Assembly: GCA_016788565.1 (NCBI GenBank)
Contig: JAEUSP010000018.1
Location: 1 to 64,000, forward strand
Direction: 5' to 3'
Origin: Chlorobiota bacterium
GTDB taxonomy: Bacteria > Bacteroidota > Ignavibacteria > OLB7
DNA length: 64,000 bases
Shown here: piece by piece, positions 16,094 through 24,852 of the stretch
Layout of the letters: each line of letters starts with the position of its first letter
How positions within the stretch are numbered: position 1 is the first letter of the stretch
The notes under the pieces: generated by a model
The model's input: the letters and a program-made list of their open reading frames with translations, nothing else
Database searches by the model: none
What the model was told of the DNA's origin: nothing
Translations under genes and position numbers: made by a program

Positions 16094-17080
16094 ATGAAAC
16101 CACTGACAAACAAGGTAGCGGTTGTTGCCGGGGCAACCCGTGGCGCGGGGCGCGGCATTGCACGGATGCTGGGGGAAGCCGGCGCAACCGTGTACTGCAC
16201 CGGACGCAGCACCCGCAGCAAAATCGTGCAGCCACGCACAGCCGATACATCCCCATTTTCGTTAGACCACCGCACAGAAACCATCGAGGAAACTGCCGAG
16301 ATGGTGACCGCGCTTGGCGGCGTTGGAATCCCCGTACAGACCGACCACACCGATGAACAACAAGTGGAACGCCTGTTCCAGCAAGTGCGCGCCGAACACG
16401 GGAAATTAGACATCCTGATTAACGATGTCTGGGGGGGCGATGCCTTGATAGAAACCGGAAAACCGTTCTGGGAGTTGAGTATGGAGAAAGGGCTGGCGGT
16501 GCTGCAACGTGCGGTTCACACCCACATCATCACCGCCCGCCACGGCGCGCCGCTGATGGTGGAAGCACAATCCGGGGTGATTGTGGAGATCACCGATGCC
16601 ATGAACTTCGCCTACATGACACCCTGGGGCAACCTGTTCTACGACCTTGTGAAATTCTCCGTCATCCGGCTGGCGTTTGTGATGGCCCAGGAGCTTCGCC
16701 AGCATGGTGTTGCGGCGGTTGCCGCCACCCCGGGTTTCCTCCGATCCGAAGCAATGCTGGAGCATTTTGGAGTCACCGAGCAGAACTGGGAAGAGGGGGC
16801 GAAGGTTGATCCCCACTTCATCATGTCCGAAACGCCAAACTACCTGGGGCGCGGCATTGCGGGGCTTGCCGCCGACCCCAACATCCTGAGCAAAAGCGGG
16901 CAGGTGTTTAGTTCCTGGAGCTTGGCGCGGCAGTATGGATTCACCGACATTGATGGCCGCCAGCCCGATTTCGGACGCTACTTTGCCACAAGCCAAAACC
17001 CCGACCTTGCCGCAATGCGCGAATCCATGACCGCAAAGCACAACGACTTCACCACAGCGTTCCGAGGGATGGAGTGGTAG
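16094..17080 (+). CDS. Short-chain dehydrogenase/reductase
   Basis: A 328-residue SDR with a Rossmann motif near the N-terminus (GATRGAGRGIARMLG), an atypical NDVWGG where NNAG is usual, and FYDLVKFSVIR supplying the Tyr-x3-Lys pair. The length and the VATRG/WGG features recall DHRS1-like SDRs rather than FabG. Substrate unknown. It begins 22 bp after hipT on the same strand and may be read through from that operon. Confidence 0.85.
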   Translation: MKPLTNKVAVVAGATRGAGRGIARMLGEAGATVYCTGRSTRSKIVQPRTADTSPFSLDHRTETIEETAEMVTALGGVGIPVQTDHTDEQQVERLFQQVRAEHGKLDILINDVWGGDALIETGKPFWELSMEKGLAVLQRAVHTHIITARHGAPLMVEAQSGVIVEITDAMNFAYMTPWGNLFYDLVKFSVIRLAFVMAQELRQHGVAAVAATPGFLRSEAMLEHFGVTEQNWEEGAKVDPHFIMSETPNYLGRGIAGLAADPNILSKSGQVFSSWSLARQYGFTDIDGRQPDFGRYFATSQNPDLAAMRESMTAKHNDFTTAFRGMEW

Positions 17081-17158
17081 CTGTGGATTCAGCAAAGGCG
17101 GGGACTGAGTAGAAGCTGAGTAACGAACAAGCAACTGCAACGCAGCCCCTTCTTGGCA

Positions 17159-18043
17159 TCACCTCACCAACCGCTCCAATGCTTCTTGATATTTGGCTGC
17201 GGTTCCTTCAATCACCCCGGTGGGCAGCGGAGGCGGGGGCGGAGTTTTGTCCCAGCCGGTGGATTCCAGATAATCACGCAGGAACTGCTTGTCGAAATTC
17301 TGCGTTTCCTTCCCCGGTTGCCAGGCCGATGCCAACCAGAACCGCGATGAATCGGGGGTTAAGGCTTCATCAATCAGGATCAGCTTCCCGTGTTCATCAT
17401 GCCCAAACTCGAACTTCGTGTCGGCGATAATAATCCCCCGCTGCTCGGCAATGGCGGCGGCGGCTGAATAGAGTTGCAGGGTGAGGCTGCGGGCTTGCTC
17501 GGCAACATCACTCCCAACAATCTGCGCAGCTTCGTGGAAGGTGATGTTGATGTCGTGCCCTTCTTCGGCTTTGGTTGCTGGGGTGAAGATTGGCTTTGGC
17601 AAACGGCTGCTTTGCATCAGCCCTTCGGGAAGCGGCACACCGCATACCGTGCGGCTGGCTTGATACTCCTTCCACCCCGACCCGGCCAAGTAGCCACGCG
17701 CCACACATTCAATGGCCAGCGGAGTGGTCTTGCGAACCAGCATCGAGCGTCCGCGAAGCTCTTCGCGATACGGAGCGCAATCGATTGGGTATTGGTCAAC
17801 ATCAGCAGTGATAAGGTGGTTGGGAACGATGTCCTTCAGTTGTTGGAACCAGAAAAGTGAGAACGCCGTGAGGATTCCCCCTTTCCCCGGGATCGGCTGA
17901 TCCATGATAACGTCGTAGGCGCTGATGCGGTCGGTTGCAACAAACAGCAGTGCGTGGCCAAGATCGTACACGTCACGAACCTTACCGCGCCGCCACAAGT
18001 GCAGCGTGGGGTAGTCGGTTGAAAGAATAGCAGTAGTGGTCAT
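17159..18043 (-). CDS. purC: SAICAR synthase
   Basis: A 294-residue phosphoribosylaminoimidazole-succinocarboxamide synthase, which joins CAIR and aspartate in purine synthesis. The motifs are RRGKVRDVYDLG, RISAYDVIMDQPIPGKG, ECVARGYLAGSGW and DTKFEFG followed by LIDEALTPDSSR. The start at 18043 gives the usual N-terminus; upstream in-frame codons lack family resemblance. It is divergent from greA and convergent with the SDR gene. Confidence 0.97.
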   Translation of the reverse strand: MTTTAILSTDYPTLHLWRRGKVRDVYDLGHALLFVATDRISAYDVIMDQPIPGKGGILTAFSLFWFQQLKDIVPNHLITADVDQYPIDCAPYREELRGRSMLVRKTTPLAIECVARGYLAGSGWKEYQASRTVCGVPLPEGLMQSSRLPKPIFTPATKAEEGHDINITFHEAAQIVGSDVAEQARSLTLQLYSAAAAIAEQRGIIIADTKFEFGHDEHGKLILIDEALTPDSSRFWLASAWQPGKETQNFDKQFLRDYLESTGWDKTPPPPPLPTGVIEGTAAKYQEALERLVR

Positions 18044-18208
18044 GATGATTGCTGAGAAATGTGGCACAGAATGAAGCTGCAACAGCAAAACCTTGCCGCC
18101 GCAGCGGAACAACTGCGTTGTAATTGCAACTTTTTCTCTGTCATCGGAAAATTCCTTGCCTGCAATATTGGGATTCCCGCTGAATTATCTTAAACTTGGC
18201 CTAAGCAC

Positions 18209-18238
18209 AAAAGCCGTTGCCGCCGCGCAATGGCTTTT
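18209..18238 (+). promoter_or_regulatory. Hairpin in the greA leader
   Basis: AAAAGCCGTTGC and GCAATGGCTTTT form a 12-bp stem with one G-U pair and the loop CGCCGC, 45 bp before the greA ATG. No U-run follows, so it is not a typical terminator. It could be a leader structure. Confidence 0.5.
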
Positions 18239-18282
18239 GCCCTTGTATAGAAGCGGCAAACGTTATTACCGAAGCAAAAAGT

Positions 18283-18756
18283 ATGTCGGAAGTAATCTAC
18301 CTTACACGCGAACGGATGCGTGAACTTGAGGACGAACTACGGGAACTGAAGACCGATAAGCGTGCGGAGATCGCCCAGAAGATCGCCGAAGCGCGGTCGT
18401 ATGGTGACTTGTCGGAAAATGCCGAGTACGACGCAGCAAAGGAAGCACAGGGGTTGTTAGAAGCCAGAATCTACCGGATGGAGCAGATGATTGGCCGTGC
18501 CCGAATCATTGAGGCGGGGAATGTACCGAACGACAAAGTCTATATCCTGAGCACCGTGAAAGTGCTGAACCACAAAACCAAACGAAGCACCGAATACCTG
18601 ATGGTCTCTGCCGAAGAATCGGACATTGAGCAAAGGAAGCTCTCGGTCAGTTCCCCAATCGGCAAAGCCTTGATGGGGAAGACCGTTGGTGACGTGGTAG
18701 AGGTAAACGTCCCGGCAGGGAAAATCACCTTGGAGATTCAGGAGATACGGCGGTAG
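18283..18756 (+). CDS. greA: Transcription elongation factor GreA
   Basis: A 157-residue GreA, which makes backtracked RNA polymerase cleave its transcript. The N-terminal coiled coil carries the acidic tip SYGDLSENAEYDAAKEAQ, and the C-terminal FKBP-like domain includes SSPIGKALMGKTVGDVVEV. The ATG at 18283 fits the family N-terminus. A hairpin lies in its leader. Confidence 0.97.
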   Translation: MSEVIYLTRERMRELEDELRELKTDKRAEIAQKIAEARSYGDLSENAEYDAAKEAQGLLEARIYRMEQMIGRARIIEAGNVPNDKVYILSTVKVLNHKTKRSTEYLMVSAEESDIEQRKLSVSSPIGKALMGKTVGDVVEVNVPAGKITLEIQEIRR

Positions 18757-18910
18757 CTGGCCGTCGGCGTATTTATCCTGTTCATTGCCGCTTCCATTGC
18801 TGTTGTGATGTGCCGCTAACGTTCACTACTTTTTGCACGACAAGCATCAACAAATCTCACTTGCACGCTGATTAAACGGAACCGGGGCTGCGTAGTCCGA
18901 GCCGGCTGTC

Positions 18911-19573
18911 ATGAGTACCACAGCTATCTCCCTTGCCGCAGCGCCCGGAAGGCGCACCATGGTTGACCTTGATGATAAACAACTGCTTGAACTGCATCGG
19001 GCCGGACAAACCGATAAGATGTTCAACGAAATGGTGCGCCGCTACCACTCGCGCCTCTACTGGGTTGTGCGCCGCATGGTGAAAGTGCATGAAGATGCCG
19101 ACGACATCACCCAAGATGTTTTTGTGCGGGCATACCAATCTATCAACACCTTCCGCGGCGATTCCGCACTGTTTACATGGCTCTACCGTATCGCCGTCAA
19201 TCTTTCCATCAACCACCTGCGGAAGCAGAAAGTTCGCAAGCTGGTGGATATTGCCGACTACATCCCGTTCCTGGGCCACGATGCCGAACAAGACACCGGC
19301 GTAGTCCGCAAGGAGAATGTTTCGCTGATTGAGGAAGCCATTGCGAAGCTGCCACAAAAACAAAAAGCGGTCTTCATCATGCGCTACTATGATGAGATGC
19401 CGTACGAGCAGATTTCAGCAATTTTGGGAACCAGTGTTGGTGGCTTAAAAGCTAACTTCCACCATGCTGTCAAGAAGGTAGCGGCCTACGTCCGCAAGCA
19501 CCACGGAGCCATCAACCTTGAAGGGGTTGATTCTGATGAGTTCTTGGATAAAGGCGATGGGAAAATGGAGTAA
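18911..19573 (+). CDS. ECF RNA polymerase sigma factor
   Basis: A 220-residue extracytoplasmic-function sigma factor. Sigma-2 spans roughly residues 40-105 (YHSRLYWVVRRMV, EDADDITQDVFVRAY, FTWLYRIAVNLSINHLRK) and sigma-4 roughly 140-195 (LPQKQKAVFIMRYYDEMPYE with the HTH SVGGLKANFHHAVKKV). It may alternatively start at the Met at 18959. The next gene, 33-54 bp downstream, encodes a membrane protein with a cytosolic N-domain, which fits a cognate anti-sigma factor. Confidence 0.94.
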   Translation: MSTTAISLAAAPGRRTMVDLDDKQLLELHRAGQTDKMFNEMVRRYHSRLYWVVRRMVKVHEDADDITQDVFVRAYQSINTFRGDSALFTWLYRIAVNLSINHLRKQKVRKLVDIADYIPFLGHDAEQDTGVVRKENVSLIEEAIAKLPQKQKAVFIMRYYDEMPYEQISAILGTSVGGLKANFHHAVKKVAAYVRKHHGAINLEGVDSDEFLDKGDGKME

Positions 19574-19626
19574 ACGAACAGCAACCGCACCGATGAACAG
19601 CAATCGTGAACAGGATAGAACCAACA

Positions 19627-20100
19627 ATGAACACAAAACCGAACAGCGCCATGAATCAAAGCCCGCTCGATCAGGAGATTGAACGCGATGTTGCCGAGCT
19701 GCGGATGTTGCTTCGGAATGTTGAAGGACCGAAGGAACCGCACCCAGCATACTGGCAAAATTTTGTTGTCCACGTCCATAACCGCATTGATGAACGCAGC
19801 CAACAACGCCGCCGCCGCTCGATGTTTACCGCGTGGGCATCGGCCACCGCAGCCGTGGGGGTGACGCTGTTTGTGATGACCGGAGGCCTTTCCTCCATCA
19901 TCAACACCACAGACCCGCAGCCGCCAAGCGTTGCGGTAACAGCCCCAACCTCCGCCGCTGCAAGCAGTAGCCCCCTGTATGCCGATGCCGGTAGCCGCAG
20001 CCTGATACTGAGCGAGGACGACGTGAAAGTGCTGAACGCAATCATTGCCGATGACGACAACACCATGCTTGCCGCCATTGCCAACTCCGATAGCTTCTAA
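19627..20100 (+). CDS. Putative anti-sigma factor, single-pass membrane protein
   Basis: A 157-residue protein with an N-terminal helical, charged region (DVAELRMLLRNVEGP...YWQNFVVHVHNRIDE), a basic stop QQRRRRS, one transmembrane segment (about 66-85) and a Ser/Ala/Pro-rich periplasmic part. The position directly after an ECF sigma gene supports an anti-sigma role. The zinc HxxxCxxC motif is absent. The start is uncertain: ATG 19627 is preceded by AGGA, but GTG 19606 and ATG 19651 are also in frame. Confidence 0.75.
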   Translation: MNTKPNSAMNQSPLDQEIERDVAELRMLLRNVEGPKEPHPAYWQNFVVHVHNRIDERSQQRRRRSMFTAWASATAAVGVTLFVMTGGLSSIINTTDPQPPSVAVTAPTSAAASSSPLYADAGSRSLILSEDDVKVLNAIIADDDNTMLAAIANSDSF

Positions 20101-20130
20101 CAAGAATCTCCCCTCGCAAAAAAAGCACTC

Positions 20131-20170
20131 AACAGAAAGGCCGATCCATCACAGGATCGGCCTTTCTGTT
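20131..20170. terminator. Bidirectional terminator hairpin
   Basis: A perfect 17-bp stem, AACAGAAAGGCCGATCC / GGATCGGCCTTTCTGTT with the loop ATCACA, between the convergent anti-sigma and ThrE-like genes. T-rich tails lie on both sides, so it can serve both strands. Confidence 0.88.
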
Positions 20171-20222
20171 AATCTTTCACATCAGCCATCTGCGCACTGT
20201 TTTGGGGCGGCCACCGATTCGG

Positions 20223-21437
20223 CTACAACGCACGCCGTGGGGGAACAATCACATTGGCCATCAGCAACCCCGTCACCAACGCAACCGCCACCAGCGCAAC
20301 GTTGAACGCACCTTCCAACCCAGCAATCACATCATCCTGAATGAACTTGGACATGCTGCCAAAACCGATGCTTCCGGGAACCAGCAGAATCAAACCAGGC
20401 AGCATCGGAACCGCGCTGGGGCGTTTCTTCAGAAGCATGAAAATGTTGGCACCAACGCCCAGCAATATCGCCCCCATGAACGCACCAAGCGGTGGCCCCA
20501 ATCCCGCAGCCCCCGCCCGTGATCCAATAAAACTGAGCAAGCAACCCAATGCCGCCCAGGGGATATCCGACAGCCGGGCCTTCAGCAACACCGCAAACGT
20601 GATGGGGGTAGTAAGAAGCAGCAACCACAAAGTCCAAGCCGGCAATGATACTGGCGTGCCGCTCCCCCGCACAGCCGGAAGCAATGCCGCAATCTGGCCC
20701 CCCAATGCCGCGCCAAATGCAAGCCCCAGCAGTACCAGCACCGCCCCGGTAAGCCGTGCCGTTCCAGAAACAAGGTTACCGGTTGCAAGCTCGGTCATCC
20801 CGGTGGTCAGTGTTAGGCCGGGAAGAAGGATAATCAGGCTGGCAAGCGTGGTGACGTAGATGGAAAATGGGGAGAACAGATAGGCCGCCAACGCCGCCAG
20901 CATTGCTGCAACAATCGCGGCAATAATCTCAAACACCCGCCGCGTGTTTTCCGATTTTCCCAGCAGGATTGCCAAGATACCGATGACGGTTCCAATTGCC
21001 CCGGCGGCTACCAGTTCGCGCCAGCCACCACCAAAAAATCGGGTGGCCGTTGCTGATGAGATACTGAAGCAGAGGACCGTTAGCCATGCAGGATAGCGCG
21101 GTGGGGCAGCAACGATTTTTTCGATAACATCGGTACCTTCCTCGGGGCCAATCTGGCCGCTGCTAACATTTTCAGCAAGCTCATCTAACAAGCTCATTCG
21201 CTCCAAATCCACCTCACTCATATCGGTGCGAATCAAGCTGGTGCGGTGTTCTTGCGGTGTGCCGAACGATGCAAAAATTCCGGTTGGAAGCGCGAAAAAT
21301 TGCCCTTCCAACCCAAGCCGCCGCATTGCCATATTCATCATCAACTCTAGGCGGTGCGCTGGTGTGCCGTAGCGGTGCAAGGCGGTTGCAAGCCGGATGG
21401 AGAACTCGACACGTGGGTCGGGAGCAGAGTTGTTCAT
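20223..21437 (-). CDS. ThrE-like threonine/serine exporter family protein
   Basis: A 404-residue inner-membrane protein that fuses the two halves usually found as DUF1212/ThrE and DUF3815. A soluble N-part (about 1-125) contains HRYGTPAHRLELMM and ALPTGIFASFG, followed by about ten hydrophobic helices with LPGLTLTTGMTELA and LVPGSIGFG in the two repeats. The family exports threonine and serine in Corynebacterium. The start at 21437 was chosen because the longer frame would overlap the neighbouring gene by 47 bp and adds no family sequence. Confidence 0.88.
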   Translation of the reverse strand: MNNSAPDPRVEFSIRLATALHRYGTPAHRLELMMNMAMRRLGLEGQFFALPTGIFASFGTPQEHRTSLIRTDMSEVDLERMSLLDELAENVSSGQIGPEEGTDVIEKIVAAPPRYPAWLTVLCFSISSATATRFFGGGWRELVAAGAIGTVIGILAILLGKSENTRRVFEIIAAIVAAMLAALAAYLFSPFSIYVTTLASLIILLPGLTLTTGMTELATGNLVSGTARLTGAVLVLLGLAFGAALGGQIAALLPAVRGSGTPVSLPAWTLWLLLLTTPITFAVLLKARLSDIPWAALGCLLSFIGSRAGAAGLGPPLGAFMGAILLGVGANIFMLLKKRPSAVPMLPGLILLVPGSIGFGSMSKFIQDDVIAGLEGAFNVALVAVALVTGLLMANVIVPPRRAL

Positions 21438-21513
21438 GGGAATGATCGGTACTGTTCTGCCGATAATCGCATCAAGCCCCGGGGCGTTACCGGTGGGAGC
21501 TTCACCAGAATAG

Positions 21514-22455
21514 TTATTTACCAGCCAATGCTGCGCGGAAGTACTCCATTGTTCGCGCAAGCCCTTCCCTTCTGCTCACCTTCGGTTCCCAATGAAGCGT
21601 TTGCCGGGCGCGGGTGATGTCTGGCTGGCGAACCTGGGGGTCATCTTTGGGGAGTGCGCAGAACTCAATCGGGCTGGATGACGCGGTCAACTCCTTGATC
21701 TCCTGGGCAAGGGCCAACATCGTCAGCTCATCGGGGTTGCCGATGTTCACGGGGTCCTGGGCATCGGAACGGAGCAGGCGGTAGATGCCATCCACTAGGT
21801 CGTCCACATAGCAGACCGAACGGGTTTGCGAGCCATCGCCGAACACCGTCAGCGGCTGGCCACTGATTGCTTGCGAAAAGAACGCGGGGATTGCGCGGCC
21901 ATCATCAACCCGCATCCGTGGGCCGTAGGTGTTGAAGATGCGGACAATCCGAGTATCCACGCCGTGATACCGTTGGTAGGCCATGGTTAAGGCTTCGGCA
22001 AACCGCTTTGCTTCGTCATACACCCCACGCACTCCAATCGGGTTTACGTTCCCCCAATACTCCTCGTGCTGTGGGTGGATCAACGGGTCGCCGTACACCT
22101 CCGAGGTTGATGCCAACAGGAATCGCGCCCCTTTTGCTTTTGCCAACCCCAACGCTTTGTGTGTTCCCAGCGATCCCACCTTCAACGTCTGGATGGGGAA
22201 TTTCAGATAGTCAATCGGTGAGGCTGGGCTGGCAAAGTGAAGGATGTAATCCAACGCCCCTTCAACAACGATGTAGTTGGTGACATCGTGCTGAACAAAC
22301 AAGAAGTTTGGCTGGCCGAACAGATGAGCGATATTCTCCGCCTTGCCGGTAATCAAATTATCCATGCAGATCACCTGATGCCCTTCGGCAACAAAACGGT
22401 CGCAAAGATGTGATCCCAAAAAACCGGCTCCCCCGGTGATAAGTGTGCGTGGCAT
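21514..22455 (-). CDS. UDP-glucuronate decarboxylase-like extended SDR
   Basis: A 313-residue NAD-dependent sugar-nucleotide enzyme that very likely makes UDP-xylose from UDP-glucuronate. It has the [14 protein letters not shown] nucleotide-binding motif, [11 protein letters not shown], the catalytic TSEVYGDP and YDEAKRFAE (Tyr-x3-Lys), and [13 protein letters not shown]. These signatures are closest to the UXS subgroup. It lies 76 bp before the ThrE-like gene on the same strand, with mini-MGMT upstream, so it may belong to a small operon. Confidence 0.9.
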   Translation of the reverse strand: MPRTLITGGAGFLGSHLCDRFVAEGHQVICMDNLITGKAENIAHLFGQPNFLFVQHDVTNYIVVEGALDYILHFASPASPIDYLKFPIQTLKVGSLGTHKALGLAKAKGARFLLASTSEVYGDPLIHPQHEEYWGNVNPIGVRGVYDEAKRFAEALTMAYQRYHGVDTRIVRIFNTYGPRMRVDDGRAIPAFFSQAISGQPLTVFGDGSQTRSVCYVDDLVDGIYRLLRSDAQDPVNIGNPDELTMLALAQEIKELTASSSPIEFCALPKDDPQVRQPDITRARQTLHWEPKVSRREGLARTMEYFRAALAGK

Positions 22456-22502
22456 AATCGTGTGGTACTGATTGTTCGCTGAATGTTGGAAGAACGCGAA
22501 GG

Positions 22503-22847
22503 CTATTGTTGTTCCTGTTGTTGTTTCCGGCGCGCTTGGGGTTGCCAGAAATGGAGCTTCATATCCACCGCATCGCCCCGGAAGGTGACACCTTCGGATT
22601 CCAGAAGGTCCCGCATCAAGGTTGGGGTGGCAAAGTGCATTTTGCCGGTTAGTTCGCCATTGCGGTTTACCACGCGGTGGCAGGGGATGTCCATATCGCC
22701 AGCAACGCCGTGCAGCGCGTAGCCAACCATCCGCGATGAGCTGCGCGCACCGATCTGCTCGGCAATCGCCCCGTAGGTTGTCACCTTCCCGGTTGGGATG
22801 CGCCGCACCACCCGATAAACACGTCGGTAAAAATCATCTTTGTTCAT
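22503..22847 (-). CDS. Short MGMT-family protein (O6-alkylguanine DNA alkyltransferase-like)
   Basis: A 114-residue protein equal to only the C-terminal DNA-binding domain of MGMT. The alkyl-acceptor motif PCHRVV is intact (Cys56), with the arginine finger region [12 protein letters not shown] and LLESEGVTF. Alkyltransferase-like (ATL) proteins of this size usually replace the Cys with Trp or Ala, so this is the Cys-containing short form. The ATG at 22847 has a good ribosome-binding site (AGGAGGAG). Confidence 0.9.
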   Translation of the reverse strand: MNKDDFYRRVYRVVRRIPTGKVTTYGAIAEQIGARSSSRMVGYALHGVAGDMDIPCHRVVNRNGELTGKMHFATPTLMRDLLESEGVTFRGDAVDMKLHFWQPQARRKQQQEQQ

Positions 22848-22995
22848 TCTTCGCTCCTCCTCCTTGCTTGGAAATTCGGAATTTTCGCTATGTTCGGCAC
22901 GCCTTTGGTGAGCAATCAATGGCAAAATGACAAGCCGACACAACCGCACCACGTCTGGTGCAAACCATTATCTAACCGCATAAGGAGCAGACCGT

Positions 22996-23586
22996 ATGAA
23001 ACTCGCAGGACTTCTTATTACCGCCGCTCTCGCACTTGGAACACTAACCGCCACCGCACAGCCACTGAAAACCAACACAGCCCCGGACGGGCAATTGGGC
23101 ATTGGCATCAACACGTCGGGGGCATCGGTGCAGTTTGGCATTTCGCCATCGCTGCAAGTTGGGGTGTTGTTGAATGTGGGGATGTCTTCCTCCACTACCG
23201 AAACCCCTTCCGGTGGAAGCACAATCAAAGTTGATAACAGCTCTACCAATTTCGGAGCCGAGATTTATGGGCGATTCTTGTTTGAGGGGGTGGTCAATCC
23301 GTTCGTTCAGCTTGGGCTGGAGCTTGGCAACGGCTCTACCACATCAAAAAGTGGTAGCACTGAACAATCTGTCTCGCGCAGCACCATGGATCTTAACGCC
23401 TACTTTGGGTTAGTGCACTACTTCACACGCCAGTTTGGTGTGTTTGGCCAAGTGGGGTTGGTAGGGATAGAGATAAGCGACAAAACCACAACCGAATCAA
23501 CCGTGACAGTGGAAACAGAGAACCCAACCGAAACCAGCTTCGGCATCGGCAGCGGGCGTGTTGGGGTGGAGTTCTTCTTCAACTAA
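22996..23586 (+). CDS. Small outer-membrane beta-barrel-like protein
   Basis: A 196-residue protein with a signal peptide (MKLAGLLITAALALGTLTATAQ) and regularly alternating strands (QFGISPSLQVGVLLNVGM, FGVFGQVGLVGIEIS), ending in GVEFFFN, a typical C-terminal aromatic beta-signal. This resembles eight-stranded OmpA/OmpW-like barrels. Function unknown. A terminator hairpin follows. Confidence 0.85.
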   Translation: MKLAGLLITAALALGTLTATAQPLKTNTAPDGQLGIGINTSGASVQFGISPSLQVGVLLNVGMSSSTTETPSGGSTIKVDNSSTNFGAEIYGRFLFEGVVNPFVQLGLELGNGSTTSKSGSTEQSVSRSTMDLNAYFGLVHYFTRQFGVFGQVGLVGIEISDKTTTESTVTVETENPTETSFGIGSGRVGVEFFFN

Positions 23587-23617
23587 GCGGCAGCGCAACC
23601 AACTGCAATGAATCCAA

Positions 23618-23650
23618 AGCGGCCTGGCCTGCAACATGGCCGGGCCGCTT
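23618..23650 (+). terminator. Terminator hairpin between two envelope-protein genes
   Basis: AAGCGGCC(T)GGCC and GGCC(G)GGCCGCTT form a GC-rich stem around TGCAACAT. There is no long U-run, so it may attenuate rather than stop. Confidence 0.6.
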
Positions 23651-23745
23651 CCGTTGTGGCCGCTACCATGCGCCAGCCGCTGGCTTGCTGCTGGCAATAC
23701 CAGAATCACATTCATCATCTCTCCCACAACAACCAAACAACAACT

Positions 23746-24228
23746 ATGAAACTACTCTGCACACTTGCAGCATCGGCCATTGCCGTTGGCGCGTCGCTGC
23801 TGTTCAGCGCAACAACCTCCCATGCTCAATCCAGCTTGGGGATCGGGCTTACCTACGGTGCCGAAGTTGAGGCAGTCGGGCTTGATGGCCGTTTCTACTA
23901 CGACCTCAACAAAAAACCACACATGCGCATTGCTGCCGGCCTTTCCTATTACTTCGTTGAGGACCCACTCAGCTTCTTCACCATTGATGGCAATTTCCAT
24001 TACGGTATTGCTGATTTCAGCGGTGGTTTTGCGTACGCTATTGGCGGCTTGCAAATAGCGATTAGTGGAGTCAAGGGGTTCGATAGCAATAACGATTTAG
24101 GGCTGAACCTTGGTGCCGGGGCCGAGTTCAAAGTCCCCTTTGGCGGAATCCCAGTTGAGGTTAAGTATGTGGTTGGCAATGCCGACCAGCTTATTCTTAG
24201 CGGTGGGCTGCGGTTCAGCATGAACTAG
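23746..24228 (+). CDS. Small outer-membrane beta-barrel-like protein
   Basis: A 160-residue protein with a signal peptide that ends after SHAQ (MKLLCTLAASAIAVGASLLF...), followed by Gly/aromatic beta-strands and ending in LILSGGLRFSMN. It is similar in design to the gene before it but not an obvious duplicate. The start at 23746 was chosen for the signal peptide; the frame is open 46 codons further, over the terminator hairpin. Confidence 0.85.
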   Translation: MKLLCTLAASAIAVGASLLFSATTSHAQSSLGIGLTYGAEVEAVGLDGRFYYDLNKKPHMRIAAGLSYYFVEDPLSFFTIDGNFHYGIADFSGGFAYAIGGLQIAISGVKGFDSNNDLGLNLGAGAEFKVPFGGIPVEVKYVVGNADQLILSGGLRFSMN

Positions 24229-24264
24229 CTGGGCAAACACCCCTTAACGTCCGGTAATTTCTGG

Positions 24265-24308
24265 AACGGGTCATATCAGCACACAATTGATTGGCCCGTT
24301 TGCTTTTT
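24265..24308 (+). terminator. Probable intrinsic terminator before ruvX
   Basis: AACGGG at 24265-24270 pairs with CCCGTT at 24295-24300 and is extended inwards by an imperfect TCA/TGA stem. A T-rich tail (TTGCTTTTTG) follows. Confidence 0.55.
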
Positions 24309-24327
24309 GAACTCTAACAAAACTCCC

Positions 24328-24747
24328 ATGCGTGCACTTGCGGTTGACCACGGCGCGGCCCGGATTGGACTGGCAATCAGCGATGAGCTGGGGATGTTTG
24401 CGCGCCCACTAACCGTGGTGCAAAACAGCCAAGATGCCGCCGCCCAGATTGCCGCGATTGCCCGCACCGAATCAGTTGGCACTATCGTTGTCGGGATGCC
24501 CTACCACCTTGATGGCCGCGAAACCGACAGCACCCGCCGCGTCAAGGATTTTGTTGCCCAACTGACCCCTGTGGCGCACTGCCCCGTTGTGGAGTGGGAC
24601 GAAGCCTACACCACCCGCGATGCCGGAAGGCTAATGATTGCCAGCGGCATCAAAAAAAAGAAGCGGAGCCAGCGGGGGCAATCCGATTTGTGGGCGGCAG
24701 CCATTATTCTGCAAAGCTGGTTGGAGGCCACAACCCGGCGGCCATAA
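24328..24747 (+). CDS. ruvX: RuvX/YqgF-type Holliday-junction resolvase
   Basis: A 139-residue RNase H-fold protein. The first acidic residue is in ALAVDHGAARIGLAISD, followed by VVGMPYHLDGRETDSTRRVKDF, VVEWDEAYTTRDAGRLM and a final acidic stretch with SDLWAAAIILQSWLE. Homologues process pre-16S rRNA 5' ends or resolve junctions. The ATG at 24328 matches the family start. Confidence 0.93.
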   Translation: MRALAVDHGAARIGLAISDELGMFARPLTVVQNSQDAAAQIAAIARTESVGTIVVGMPYHLDGRETDSTRRVKDFVAQLTPVAHCPVVEWDEAYTTRDAGRLMIASGIKKKKRSQRGQSDLWAAAIILQSWLEATTRRP

Positions 24748-24852
24748 ACTTGAAGTTTCACTTTCTGGCATTGTTTCCTGGCTCACCCTGCTGTTGCCTC
24801 CCTTCCCTACTGGGCTATATTGCGCCCGATAAGCGACCATTTACTGAACCAC

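Noticed and set aside
21438-21560. Longer start for the ThrE-like gene
   Set aside because: It would overlap the 3' end of the UDP-glucuronate decarboxylase gene by 47 bp and adds no family-like residues.
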